From: Certhia americana | Taxonomy: Eukaryota; Chordata; Aves; Passeriformes; Certhiidae | Assembly: GCA_018697195.1 (NCBI GenBank) | Contig: JAGMWU010000094.1 | Location: forward strand, 34,341 to 98,340 | DNA length: 64,000 bases | Direction: 5' to 3' | Shown here: positions 40,680 through 55,199 of the stretch, piece after piece | Layout of the letters: every line of letters begins with the position of its first letter | How positions within the stretch are numbered: the first letter of the stretch is position 1 | Translations under genes and position numbers: made by a program | Notes under the pieces: generated by a model | Told to the model about the DNA's origin: nothing | Seen by the model: only the letters and a program-made list of their open reading frames with translations | The model's database searches: none

Positions 40680-41460
40680 GAGAGGGACATTGGCCTCTTG
40701 AAGTCCTTGCTCCCAGTGTAAAGAGACACTTGATGATTCATCAAAATGAGACCTTTGTCACTCTTACAGTATATTTAATGTAAAATGTATATGAAGAAGA
40801 TGCTTGATGGCCAGGTATAAAGTTTTGTACACTTTTCAGTCTGTTTTCTTACTTTTAAGATACTTGCTGAATCATACTTCAGGCTCTCAACTCATGATAG
40901 TATCACAGTCTGACTTAGTTCCAACAAGGTTTGGTTTCAAATGCAAGCTTGCTTGTAAATTCCCAGATACCAGTTGAGGGGATTTTGTCTTAAGGAAATA
41001 AGTGATGGTGAACCTTCAAACAGAAATGATTGTAGATGCTTCCTAAGAGCAGTTCTATCGTGAATATTCTATTCTACACTGTCAGAATACAATCATTTGT
41101 GTTAGAAGTGACCTCAGGCAGTTTTTAGTCCAGTCCTGCAGGATTAGGTATTATGTTAGGCCTTGTTGCTCAGGGCTGCATTCAGCCTGGTCTGAAAACC
41201 TCCAAGGGTGGGGACTGCTTCACTACTCTCTGCACAACCTGTTCCAATGCCTGACTGTTCTCAGAGTGAACATTTCTACACATTACTTCAATCCATATTG
41301 AAGCCAAAGCTAGATCTAAGGACGTGGAGCAGCTTTTGCACTTAATGCACCGTCTAATAATTTGTTTGGTTTTTTTTTTATTCTAGGCATGGCACGTTTG
41401 GCATTTGTTTCAGCCATTTAACAGTTTGCACAGAAATAAAAATAACAAAGCATTTTAGTG
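40680..41460 (+). other. Probable 3' UTR and poly(A) region of the RPGRIP1L-like gene
   Basis: After the stop the sequence is non-coding and AT-rich. AATAAA at 41435-41440 is the best poly(A) signal. A CR1 3'-end fragment in minus orientation (about 41100-41290) lies within the UTR. Confidence 0.6.
41100..41290 (-). mobile_element. CR1 LINE fragment in the 3' UTR
   Basis: AGAAGTGACCTCAGGCAGTT, then GCATTCAGCCTGGTCTGAAA, and CACAACCTGTTCCAATGCC with CTGTTCTCAGAGTGAA are diverged CR1 sequence in reverse orientation. It lies before the poly(A) signal of the RPGRIP1L-like gene, so it is probably transcribed in the 3' UTR. Confidence 0.65.
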
Positions 41461-41949
41461 TTGATTGTCATGCTTTGCAGTATGCCATCAAATTTTCTTC
41501 CAGTTTTGTGTAGTTGACAAAAAATAGCTGTTATTGTTATCAGTGTGGTTTGCTCAGGTAATGTTTCTGTAGATTTCAGTGGTAAACAATTTGTTATGGT
41601 TTATTGCTGGGTTTGGAGTTTTTTTATATTAGGCTTAGATTATTTTAAGAGTAAGAAGAGCTGCAACAGTGCAAGACAAGTCTTCCCACAATTAACAATT
41701 ATTTATTTCACATTTTTGTGGATTTGGAAAATAATCTCTTTTCTATTTAGGTGAATTGTCATTCTTGTTAAATGCAGAATTATTTCCGTATGTATTAAAG
41801 TCACAAGAACGGAACAATTCTTGAAAAAATGTTGCAAAAATGTGGTCCTTCTACTGCTCAAAAAAAAAAAAAAAAGTAAACTCTCTTTTGCATGTTATAA
41901 ACCAGTGGTTATTCTGATTGCCTACTCATAAGTATAAATAGCTACACAA

Positions 41950-42210
41950 GGTGACAGCCTTTGATTTCAGTGGTAATGAACAACAAACTTCATCTCAGCA
42001 TGAGGAAGAGCTTCTTTACATTGAGGGTGGCAGAGCACTGGGACAGCTGCCCAGAAAGGTTGTGGAGTCTCCCTTTCCAGAGACATTCAAAAGAAAAACC
42101 TACCTGGGCACATTGCTGTGTCACCCCCAGGTGACCCTGCCTTGCTGGAGTGATGGGATAGATGAACTCCTGAGCTCCCTTCCAACCACCAACTAACTGT
42201 TCTGTGAGTG
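41950..42210 (+). mobile_element. CR1 LINE 3'-end fragment
   Basis: ATGAGGAAGAGCTTCTTTAC, GGTGGCAGAGCACTGGGACA, GGTTGTGGAGTCTCCCTTTC and the end CCTTCCAACCACCAACTAAC are CR1 sequence in plus orientation. A second possible CR1 tail follows at about 42340-42505, ending GGTGATCCTTCTAACTCAGG. Both lie between the convergent ends of the RPGRIP1L-like and RBM11-like genes. Confidence 0.75.
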
Positions 42211-42600
42211 TATTTCCAATCAGTGCCTTTTATTGAGGATGAGTGAAGGTGAGGTTGATGTAGCTGGGCCTGTGAAATTAATGTGAAAAATAAAGGGCCA
42301 TTGCAGGCACAGTGGAGGCAGCCAGACTCCTTTCAGTCAGGGCAGGCAGTCTAGAGGGGTGCAAAAGCCATTCCCTGTGGGTTTAGTGGGCTCTGGTGGC
42401 TTTTGGGGAGGACTTGTTCCCCAAGGGGCTGCTGTGCTGGGAGTGGGACAGCATGGGGGAGTGTGGGTCTGGCTGGGCTCGGTGATCCTTCTAACTCAGG
42501 AGTTTTGTGTGCATAACACATTTCAAAAATACTATGACTCTTGAACATTCCTTCTTTAATCAAATGTAAAGATGAAAGCAAATACAATAATAAAAAATAT

Positions 42601-42761
42601 TCATTCAGTATTAATGTTTTTCTTTTCTTGGATTTTTTTCTTTTTTTTTCCCCAGTTTTGGCCACGCTGTCTTTGTCTCCTTTTATTAGCATCAGTACTA
42701 GTTTCATTGTCACAACTTTGTCATTTTCTCTTTCTTTTGTCCTGCTTGGTGCACTTCACAG
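42601..42761 (-). pseudogene. Out-of-frame remnant of the RBM11 basic C-terminal tail
   Basis: Immediately after the stop at 42762-42764 the minus strand still encodes RBM11-like tail sequence, but in two other frames. One has a PSDCEVH segment (compare PSDSDLY in human RBM11). The next has DKRKRK, then an in-frame stop, then ETSTDANK and KKRKK (compare NKRKRQK, DSSTDNN and KSKKKK). The damage is at least one frameshift plus a stop. It ends with TGA at 42601-42603. Confidence 0.6.
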
Positions 42762-45700
42762 TCACTTGGATGTGGTGAATTCAGGAGAATTTCTTGCAGT
42801 CTTGAGTTGTGCAGTTTGATTCTGATAGGGAGAAAATGGTAAGGCTGAAGGTACTGCTAATAGGAAAGTTGTTAACCCATCGGATTCTGTACTGTGTACT
42901 GCTAAAACATGGTATATTTAGAGAAATAGAAACTTGAGTTGTTGACATGAAGAAGAAATTTTAAAGAACTTAATTTTGCATGGATTATGACTTACACTAT
43001 TAAAAGACCACCAAAATATAAAATAACACAGAATGTTTGAGAATAAAGCTATTTTATGACAACAACTAGTATAGTTCAGAAAAGTAGAAAAAATTTTCAT
43101 GGCAAAGTTAGAACAGAGATATAACCTGATTTAAGGTTAAATTGCCAGCTAGTTCTCCTAGGTAAACAAACATGGTGTTCCTTTCATTTCTTCATCTCTA
43201 TTTGATAAATATTTGTAACTGCAGTGCCTATTGGTACTGTGAAGGCATGCAAGTTCTTCAAACCTGGTTTAATCAGTTTAAAAGTCAATGTGGACCAAAT
43301 CATTACAACAAGGACCTTGAAAGATTCCAAGTGAGCAAGCTGCCCAGGCAAGGTTAAGTAGATTTGCTGAGGCTTCAACAAACTCTCATGTGAGACACAC
43401 TGCACTACCATCCTCTCTGGCAAGCAGAAAAGGAATGGAGTTGGTTGTGTGTGCTGGTGTGCCTAATCTGGTCTCAGTGTCCACTGCTTTGTCACTGAGG
43501 AGCAGGTTCATCAGCAAGCACAGAGAATAGGATGGTGCACTTGAGCCTTCCAAAGGGAGCAGAGGAGATGGGAAAGTTGGTACAAGCACCAGCCCTTCTC
43601 AGGGCACAGCGTGGGAAGATGGGAGGGCAGGCCCCATCCCAGAGGTGGGGAGCAGATTCTCTCCATTTTCCTGCTGAGATTGAAACCAACAAGGATCACT
43701 GATCCAGACTGCCCCCCCTCTGTAGTTCCAAGTGCCCAGTTAGACTGGGTGAGCAGGACTATCCACAGTTGGTACCTCACATTAAAGGCTGGGATTCTTC
43801 ACTCCTACCAATCCACAGACTCATCAATTCAGAAGCCTCATGATGTGTTTGGGGAGTAGGTTTGATGCACAGGTTTCCACCTGAAGAGACCAGCGTCCTT
43901 GCTTTGTGGAATATCTCAGATAGAAGAAATTATGGTGATACTGGCCCAGTGCAACAGAGTCTTGTAGAGGGGAAGTGAAGTGTGGGTTCTTGTCATCCAC
44001 TGCTGTGAAAGTAAATCAGGAAGGAGAGACCTACACAGGCATGTGAATGTTTAGGCCAGAAACCCTCAAACTGTTGTTTCCCAGACTTGGGCGCTGGTGA
44101 TGGATTGAGTTTTAGGTTCAGGTTTAGCATTTCAAATTTCTGATGGGCATTTCTGAACTGGGAAGAAGAACTAAGAGGTTTCCCTATTAGCTGTATGTGA
44201 AGAAGCTCTTGCTTGTGTGGTTGTAGTCCAATGAGGTCAACTTGTCCCCCCCTTTGGAATGCAATGCAGGAGATTTGGCATTTTCAGCTTTCTTAAGCTA
44301 TATATCTTAAAGGTATTCTTGCAGGAAGAAAATAGTTTGGTTTGGTAGATCCTGTTATTAGAGGATTCTGAAGTGTCCTAATACTGTGCTTATAGCACAT
44401 TTTGGGATCTGAAGTAAGCACTGCTTTTTGCAGAAATGCAAAATGCATTGTGTTAAAAGTTAAAAATTTGGGAGCTTTTTTATGAAGCACAAACTCACCA
44501 CCTCTTGAAAGGCAGGGTGATCATGAAGTGAACTGTTGTTCACTGGCGAAGGAGTAACAGGAAATGGAGAATTTCCAGAAAGCTCTCGGTGCCTAAAGGA
44601 AAAACAAGCCAATGTACAAAGGCTGAATCTCCACCACATACTGCTTATCAGAGTGCTGAGACTGAACTCCTGGGCTGTAATGGGAATATCCAAGAGGACA
44701 ATTGAGATATTAGCAACAGGACTCAAATGAAATTAAAAAAAAAAAAAGATAAAGGAAATACACCCAAAGAGTTAATTAATGAAGAAACCCTCATGTGTGC
44801 AGGCACAAAAGGGTACTAGATTTCACCATGGTAGTTCAGCTTAAATACTGACTCTGAGGTGTTCAGACTTCCATTATAACAGGTTTATTACTGTGCATTC
44901 ATATGTACAACAGCTGCTCGTGCTTATACACACAAAAAATGCAAGTGTAAACTTGGTGGGGTTAAAAAAAGACTGTCTCTTTCGTCTGATTTTGTTCCCC
45001 AATGACTGAAAACACAGTTAGTTCAAAACCCAGGGTTCCGTATGTTCTCATGGTCCTGAGTATAGCAGAAACAAATAGAGAATGGAAAATTGGAGCTAAC
45101 TAATCATTTGGCAAGCTGAACAACCAAACATTAACTGCAGCCTGTCACAAGCCCTTGGTAAGGATGCAATGACAAGATGCTGTTTTGATGAAAAACCTCA
45201 AGATTGCTCTACCGCATCAACTCACTTTCTTTATACCATTTTTTAAAAATTATAATCTTAAGGTTCATTCACAGGTGATCTTTGTTACCTGCCTGCAGGA
45301 AAATCTAAGTCAATATCGTGTTCAAAACCATCTGTAGAACTGTCTAGTTCTGGTGAGTGAGAACTTCCTGGAAATAAGACAAGAGTGTAATGACTATTTA
45401 GTTATGTCAATTCAATTAGCAAGTTAAAAACCACAGAGAGTGTTTTGTGTCATCTGTAGTTTGCTGGTAGATCTAAGGTAGTATACAAAGGTATGGTGCC
45501 ATTTTATGGCAGATAATCAATAGCATCATCTTACAGCTTGAAAACATTTATTTCTCATTTATTCACCCACAGAAGCACAAATCAGGGCTTTAGTCTAAAA
45601 ATGATCCAAGAGCTCAATAGTGGCTGGCCGTACTGGGTCATTTTTTTCTGTCAGACTGCAAGGTAAAGTTACACCCCAATTCCTAAGTGTAAGTGTAATG

Positions 45701-47187
45701 AAAACCTGGATTGCTGTTTTCCATACAGCAGTGTCTGACACAGCTTGCAAGTTACGCTGTTCTGAACCAATCTACTGTATTCTCTTAGTAAACAAAAAAA
45801 TACAAGGACTGAATCCTTCCCTAAGCAAAAGCCACAGGAAGTCTTTGCTTCTTAACAAAAAAATTAATGTTTCCAACTACAAATTGTTATCTTTGTAAAA
45901 GACTGTGGGATTCAAAACTGTTCTTTAAAAAGTTTAAAAATTTACACTTAAACTTTAGCATTTGGGCTATGAAGCATACCCCTCCAATACTGCACGGTGA
46001 TTGGTCTTCCATACAAACGGATTCCATCCAGCAGAGCTTTGGCGTAAGGCACTGATACTTTGTGTTTAAAGCAGACATATCCAAAAGACTTAGGTTTTCC
46101 TTCTTTGTCCTCACAAATCATCACTTTGGTTAATGGCCCAGCCTGAAAGAAATTCCTATTATTTAGCAGACTGACACTTCATTGTGTTTTGTACATTTCG
46201 TTATTTCTCTTCCATCATAGTCAGAAACGGTAAATTTCTTACTTTGAAAATGTCTCTCCACATTCCCAAAGCTCAAATTTTGAGCCTTCTGCAAGCAAAA
46301 ATCAATTCCACAAATGTTAAATGGGAACCAAGCAACAGCTCATGTTTAGTCTTTCATAACCAGAATCTTTATTGCTTTTGGAATACCATACCATAATAAT
46401 TAACTTCCCAAAGGGGAAGATGTATTTACTGACTCCACTGCAAAAGTAAGCTTTCAGTTCATAAATAAAAATATTAATAGTTTAGAAGTAGCAACAGATA
46501 CTTGCTCATCATTTGATGGAGGGAAAGAGCTAGACGTGAGGGGTGCTTTTTTAGGACTATGCCGTAGCAGAAATATTGAACTGGATATTTTCCAAGACAC
46601 GGCAAGACTACAATAAAAAGCACAGGCTGTTGCAGCAAAAGGGAAACCTGAATGAAAACAAGATAAAATGAGGGAAAGAGACAAGTTACTGGGATGACCA
46701 AAAGACCCAGATAAAAGCTGGCAGTTGGATGGCTCCTGCAGATCATGCAGAAGAATAATGCAAAACTGTGTTCTAAGAGCATCTTTATCACCTCTGCATT
46801 TTGTACTGTATTACTCATGTTCTCTGCGAAGACAAACTTTCTTAAGCTCACATTTAGTTATACAGCAGACTGCTGCTTAGTCTTGAAAACGGATAGGAAT
46901 TAAGCTTGGGCTTCAAACAGGTTCAACTACTTTGTGTTTCTACACTGTCACTGAAGACTCGGGGTTTGAAGGGACCTCTGGAGATCATATTGTCCAACTT
47001 TCCCGCCTGAGCATCCCAATGGTGAAATTTTTCTTCTCGATCATTAGAATAGCGTTTCGGTATTTAAGGGTTACCCGTCCGCTACCTGCAGGAAGAGCTC
47101 GTAAAGGATCTCCTCCCTGACCCGGCTCTCCAAGTTCCCCACCAGCAGAGTCTGCTCCGCCGCCTCGGACCGCCCCGGCCGCGACAT
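42762..47187 (-). CDS. RBM11: RBM11-like RNA-binding protein, truncated C-terminus
   Basis: Exons on the minus strand: 47187-47086 (ATG), 46142-45980, 45367-45289, 44592-44499 and 42821-42762 (TGA). All junctions keep phase and predict 165 aa. Residues 1-88 form an RRM with RNP2 LLVGNLE, REEILYELFLQ, and RNP1 KSFGYVCF, then LLDGIRLYGRPITVQY. This is closer to RBM11 than to RBM7 (for example RVREEILYELFLQ and AGPLTKV). RBM11 is a tissue-restricted splicing regulator. Human RBM11 is 281 aa; here the last exon stops after 19 residues, and a Lys/Arg-rich remnant of the usual tail lies downstream in other frames. So the RNA-binding domain is kept and the nuclear tail is lost. RBM11 is not a known neighbour of RPS4X. 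Confidence 0.8.
46930..47020 (-). mobile_element. Small CR1-like or LTR-like fragment
   Basis: GGTTTGAAGGGACCTCTGGA followed by GATCATATTGTCCAACTTTC is a phrase common at the ends of avian interspersed repeats in reverse orientation. Very short, so the family is uncertain. It lies in the first intron of the RBM11-like gene. Confidence 0.45.
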
Positions 47188-47330
47188 AGAGCCTGCGGAG
47201 AGCGGGGAGACCCCGGAGAGGCAGGAGAGCGTCCCAGCCGTGGGGAAGCTGCGCTCCAGGACTGGAGAAGGGGCCGGACCCGGCTCCTGGCGGCGCTGGA
47301 ACGCTGGAGGGCGGGTGTAGCGCCTGTTTG
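47086..47330 (-). promoter_or_regulatory. CpG-rich promoter and first exon of the RBM11-like gene
   Basis: A CpG-rich segment covers the initiator exon and about 140 bases upstream of it on the minus strand. The ATG at 47185-47187 lies in a good context (GCGACATAG on the plus strand, so a G follows... the start codon is preceded by CTCTATGTCGCGG sequence). The donor GTAGCG at 47085-47081 closes the exon. The transcription start is not resolved. Confidence 0.5.
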
Positions 47331-47621
47331 TGACAACACCCCCAACATCTGATTGTGACACCGTACTTAATCGTTCGGTGCATAGTAATAATGACAAATA
47401 CAAATATGAAGGTCTTCTATTTTTGTCACTGAATCTCAAGTCCTAGCAGGGTTGATTGGTGCAAAACAAACGGACTCAACCCTGACAAACGATACACCTC
47501 CCCAGACTAGCACTCACAAGTGTGTTCACACCATCCACTCCTGCTATCAACACTGCAATGAGCCCTTACTGTAGAAGAGGCTGCAAGCAGAGCAAGTGCC
47601 CGTGGGACGGCAGCGGCGTGT

Positions 47622-47735
47622 CCGGGCCGCTGTCCGGGCGGTGTCTGGGCCGGGATCCGGGCCGCTGTCCGGGCGGTGTCTGGGCCGGGATCCGGGCCGC
47701 TGTCCGGGCGGTGTCTGGGCCGGGATCCGGACCGC
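47622..47735 (+). repeat. 35-bp GC-rich minisatellite, about three copies
   Basis: The block TGTCCGGGCGGTGTCTGGGC recurs at 47631, 47666 and 47701, an exact 35-base period, each copy followed by CGGGATCCGG. Copies are nearly identical. As 35 is not a multiple of three, it is unlikely to be a coding repeat. Confidence 0.9.
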
Positions 47736-47890
47736 TGTCCATACCGGGGTCGGCCCCACCGCGGCCTCACACCCGTGGGTTTAGCGGCCTTGCCTGCAGT
47801 TTGGCATTTCGGCCACAGGGCGGCAGCAGGGAGATCGCGGCTCTTGTGGGTCACGGAGCGTTCGCGGCTTTCCGCTGCGGGAGCAGCCCC

Positions 47891-47965
47891 GGACCGGACC
47901 GAGCCCACGGACCGGACCGAGCCCACGGACCGGACCGAGCTCACGGACCGGACCGAGCTCACCGC
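47891..47965 (+). repeat. 18-bp GC-rich minisatellite, four copies
   Basis: Four tandem copies of GGACCGGACCGAGCCCAC, with a C-to-T change in the last two copies. The period is a multiple of three, so repeated hexapeptides appear in several frames, but nothing marks this as a real coding region. Confidence 0.9.
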
Positions 47966-48059
47966 AGCGCGGGAGGCCACAGAGGAGCGGGGAAGGACGG
48001 AGGGAGGTGGGGAGGTGCACGGAAAACATAAGGAGATGACGTACCCCAGATCCACCCGC

Positions 48060-49490
48060 GATAATGCTCAGCAAATAATTTGGGATAACCTATACGAAGC
48101 AACCTAATCTAGCTAATTGACCCACGCTGGATAATGCATTGCAAACTCATCTCCAAACTGCAAATTTTCCCTCCAATTGTTAGTTTCATTGCCGTTTTGG
48201 AGGGTTTTTGCTAGTATAAAAATTGGGTTTTCCTTTCCCAAATATTCAATTTGGCAATTTTCTGGAGCTTTTTTGCTACATAAAATCTAAGTGGTTTTTT
48301 GCTTTTGACTCTGTGTATGAAAATATGTGGATTTTAGCTTCCGGGCTGCTCACATCTGTGCATCACAGGAAAGCCCAAGCACCAGTGCCCACTATCAGCA
48401 CCATGAAAGTCCCTGGAGATGCTGCTGCTCTGAGCCTGCACAGCATCCAGAGGGAGCAGCACAGCAACACTCAAGGGACAGGATGATGGGCAGTGCCACA
48501 GACATTCAGCTTTCCTGAGAGCATAACGTTTTCAGAATACAGCTGGCTGCAGACACTTCATGAGGCTCAACCACATTTCACCATGGACACCTGACGGTCA
48601 GTAAAAGATGCCAATTTCCCAATCGTGCACATCTCTGCCCCAACCATCTTGGAAGACAGGTGCTCGCAAGGCTGATGCAGGCAGGCTGAGTGGAAGAGCC
48701 CCCAGGGCTCCTCTTCCCCAGGCTGAGCAGAGCAGAGGTTGTGCCCTCAGCCTCTTCTACACCTCCATCACTCCAGCTTCTCCACTGGCACTGCTCCACA
48801 GTGCCCATACCTGCCTGGACCTGGTGGACCAGCCTGGACACCATGCCCAGATACAGCCTCCCTCACCCTTGCTGGCACAGCCCAGTTGTACAGCTGCCCT
48901 TGCTGACTGGGCACACTGCCCTCACCTGCCCACCTTGTCCTCCAGGGCCACTCCCAAAGCCACAGCTGGTCCCCAGCTGCCTGGCTCCTGCAGGCTGTCA
49001 GGCCACTGCCAGGCTGGCACTCAGCATCCCCACTAGAGCATTCCCTTCCTGCCTGGTCCAGGCTGTCAGTGTGAGCACTTGCACCCTCCACCTCCACAGA
49101 ACAGGCACGAAGAGCAGCCCCCGAGGGGTCTTAGTGCACGGCCACCAGCTTGGACACTGAGTGCCAACAGCACTGGGGTAACTCCTCAAGCTGACCTGAC
49201 ACCACTGGCTACAGGAGAGCCCAGCCAGCTCTTCCCAGATCCCTGCTTCTCTTGAACATCCAGGAATGATTGTGCCAACACCTTTCTCCAAGGACAGACA
49301 GAGCAGTCTGAAGGCTCTCCCACCCTTCTTCCTTGCCCTCCTGTAATATGGCTAGTGGTAGTTGCTCAGATTGATGGGAGTCTCCCCAGAGAAGCAGGAC
49401 ATTCTGAAGAGAAGGGCCTGGCACTGCCAGCATGGCTTCCCACCCCTAGCCCCAGGACGCTCCCCAGCCAGTCAGAGCCATGTGGTAAAC
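48060..49490. other. Intergenic region between the CpG patch and the RPS4X 3' end
   Basis: Moderately GC-rich sequence without recognisable exons, RNA genes or clear repeats. Several open frames of 80-150 codons occur on both strands at 48600-49160, but they overlap each other, lack splice context and resemble no family I know. Confidence 0.45.
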
Positions 49491-49492
49491 TG

Positions 49493-49498
49493 TTTAAT
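49493..49498 (-). terminator. RPS4X poly(A) signal (ATTAAA)
   Basis: ATTAAA on the minus strand about 40 bases after the RPS4X stop, giving the very short 3' UTR usual for a ribosomal protein gene. Confidence 0.6.
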
Positions 49499-49537
49499 TA
49501 ACACACTGACAGCACCAGAGCCAGCCTGAGCTGGACT

Positions 49538-53261
<3,724 letters not shown>

Positions 53262-53270
<9 letters not shown>

Positions 53271-53345
53271 GGCTGCGCTCTGCCGAGAAAGGGTTGGTGC
53301 TTCCGGCCCGCCGCGGAAGAACAAAGCATGGCGGCAGCGTCGTGC
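53262..53345 (-). promoter_or_regulatory. RPS4X promoter with TOP-like start
   Basis: On the minus strand the sequence just upstream of the ATG reads ACCCTTTCTCGGCAGAGC, a pyrimidine tract of the 5'TOP type used by ribosomal protein genes. An ETS-type CCGGAAG lies just upstream (complement of 53300-53306). The region is CpG-rich and TATA-less. The start is inferred to be near 53290. Confidence 0.65.
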
Positions 53346-53433
53346 GTCGCCCCCTGGCGGTTCGGAGGTCTAGGGCCGCCCGCCGGGTGACCGGGAGATC
53401 GCGGAGGCTTGTCCGTGACTGGCGGCGCCGACG

Positions 53434-53485
53434 GGGACACCGCGGGCCGGGACACTGCGGGCCGGGACACCGCGGGCCGGGACTC
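53434..53485 (+). repeat. 15-bp GC-rich tandem repeat, three copies
   Basis: Three copies of GGGACACCGCGGGCC (one with a C-to-T change), followed by a partial copy, about 170 bases upstream of the RPS4X start and within its CpG-rich flank. Confidence 0.85.
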
Positions 53486-53859
53486 CCTGCTCCTAGCCGG
53501 ACACTGTGCCCGTGGTCATAGCTGGTCGTCGCTGATGACATGGGACAATCCGCCCCGTTCTGGTCCTGCGGTTTGGGGAAGTGTGTGAGTATCGGGAGCC
53601 GAACACCTGTGCCGGAACCTCTCCCTGCCCACACCTGCCTTCCCCCTGCCACGGCCCCTCCCGCGGTAGAGCTGGGACCCCACGCACCCCCAGGTGCCCT
53701 AGCGCCCACTCCTGAAGGCAGGTCGGGGGTCAGGTGGTCCCAGATGCTCTCCCCAGGGAGGCCGACGTCTCCGCACAGTGCCAGGCAGCCCAGTGGGAGC
53801 AAGAGCCCCGCACCTAAACATCTCCCCACAGCTGCGCTCCCGTAGCAGGGTGTGTCTGG

Positions 53860-54490
53860 GACAGAGGTGCCATTCCCCAGGGTGACACTGTCACCGGAAA
53901 AGTCGGGATAAATGAAACTCTGTTTAGATTAGAGAGCACCATTGCTTTATCCACAGTGCTGGGTGCATAGTGGGAGCTCCACCTATGATACATGCACACT
54001 TCGAAAACTTTTCACTATTTATACACTTTAGCAAAGAAATTGAAGTTCATTTGCAAAAAAATACGTATTTCTCTTCATTAATTAGTATTTTATCTTCTAC
54101 TGGTTATAGATTTCTCTTGCTTCTCATGTTAATTAGTCTGCATTTTTAGTCTTCTTATCTTACTATCTTTTTCCCAGAGAAGACAATTGCTGAATTGTCT
54201 TCGTTCATTTCTTTATCTCTGCAAAATGTCCTTGTAGTCTATCAATTCTGCATACCGCGTGTCCAGTTTCAGCAATATATCTCTCCCATGCTTAGCCCAA
54301 TGAAGCATATCAAGCTTGGTTTAGCAAAACTTTAAAGTTTTAGTAATTTTCCCAACCTGTGTTCTGTTCCCAACCTGTACCCGTAAGTAGCAGCTTACAA
54401 CAAACCTTGCTAAGTGCTTGGCTATGGTGGAAAATTACACTGTTGATGATTGATTAAAACAATTAATTAGAAATTTTAATTAGAAAAGTT
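53860..54490 (-). mobile_element. AT-rich segment, possible ERV LTR
   Basis: Between RPS4X and CITED1 the composition drops abruptly to AT-rich. A stretch near 53940-53995 (GCTTTATCCACAGTGCTGGG, GTGGGAGCTCCACCT) looks like bird ERVK-type LTR sequence. I cannot fix the ends or show a target duplication, so this could also be unique AT-rich DNA. Confidence 0.25.
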
Positions 54491-54793
54491 ACTAAGAAAG
54501 TTGCATAATTTTCAAGAACGGGATGGGAAACATCATAAGCCGAGAAGACGCACTGGAGCTGCGTGGCGCCCACCCTCCTTCCAGCAAGGGCTGCTTCACA
54601 CAGTGTTCTTCGCCGAAATGTTCAAGGGGCACAGCCGAGGGAAGCACGATCCTCCCAGACTGCCTTACCCGGCATTCTGGAGCAGGCACCGCGGCCGCCG
54701 CTCCTTCTGCCGCCCCTGCCCGACTTCCGAGCGTTCCAGGGCCTGCGGCAGCCGGGGCGCTGCTCGCCGGTGGGGTGAGGTAGGAGCTCCGCC

Positions 54794-55180
54794 TCAGCAG
54801 CCGCCCGGCAGGTCCGATGAGGAGTCGAGCTCGTGGTGACCGAGCCAAAGCTCCGGCAGCACGTCCGCCGTGTTGAGGTCAAGCTCCAGCGCCCTGGGCG
54901 CCTTGTCCGCCGGCTCCGATACGATGAGACCGCGGCCAGCGGCCTGAGGACGGAGCGGCTCCCCGCGGCTGCCTCGGGCCAGCGGCTCCGGGGCCTCCCC
55001 GCGGCGCCGTTCCCGACGCGGAGCTTCTGCAGGCACAAGCCGGCCGGGAGCTTGGGACCCGCCTTGCGGGGGGGCACAGAGGCGGAGTCCTCACCGCCGG
55101 CACCTCCTCGGCCCCAAAGGGGAAGCAGCGCAGGATCGCCACAGCCGTGAGTTGTCCTCCGTGCCCCGGGGAGGGCACTG
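54794..55180 (-). pseudogene. CITED1: CITED1-like transcriptional co-regulator, frame-disrupted
   Basis: CITED proteins bind the CBP/p300 CH1 domain through a C-terminal acidic region. On the minus strand three CITED1-like blocks occur in order but in different frames: AVAILRCFPFG (about 55146-55112; human AVAILHYPG), KLPAGLCLQKL (55052-55020; human HLLASMHLQKL), and a last block with LIVSEPADK, LELDLNTADVLPELWLG and the terminal SSDLPGGC before TGA at 54796-54794 (human ELPELWLGQ... ADFPSSC). Joining them needs two indels. One candidate site is a seven-base G run on the plus strand (about 55068-55074); the other lies at about 54990-55020. The position between RPS4X and HDAC8 matches the conserved gene order. 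It is either a decayed gene or sequence error in GC-rich DNA. The 5' coding part was not found. Confidence 0.65.
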
Positions 55181-55199
55181 TAAACAGCTCATCTCCGGC

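Larger units (their letters stand above)
47590..48030. other. CpG-rich patch with no assigned gene
   Basis: A second GC- and CpG-rich block about 400 bases upstream of the RBM11-like start. Much of it is the 35-bp and 18-bp tandem repeats listed separately. Long open frames exist on both strands because stops are rare in such sequence. I see no splice-flanked exon or recognisable protein. Confidence 0.6.

Noticed and set aside
47507..48107. Long repeat-rich open frames on both strands (GPDRAH or SVRSVG-type repeats)
   Set aside because: They are produced by the GC minisatellites; frames shift through the 35-bp array and there is no exon structure.
48608..49160. Overlapping plus-strand open frames of 140-156 codons
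   Set aside because: They overlap in different frames, have no splice context, no family resemblance and no promoter.
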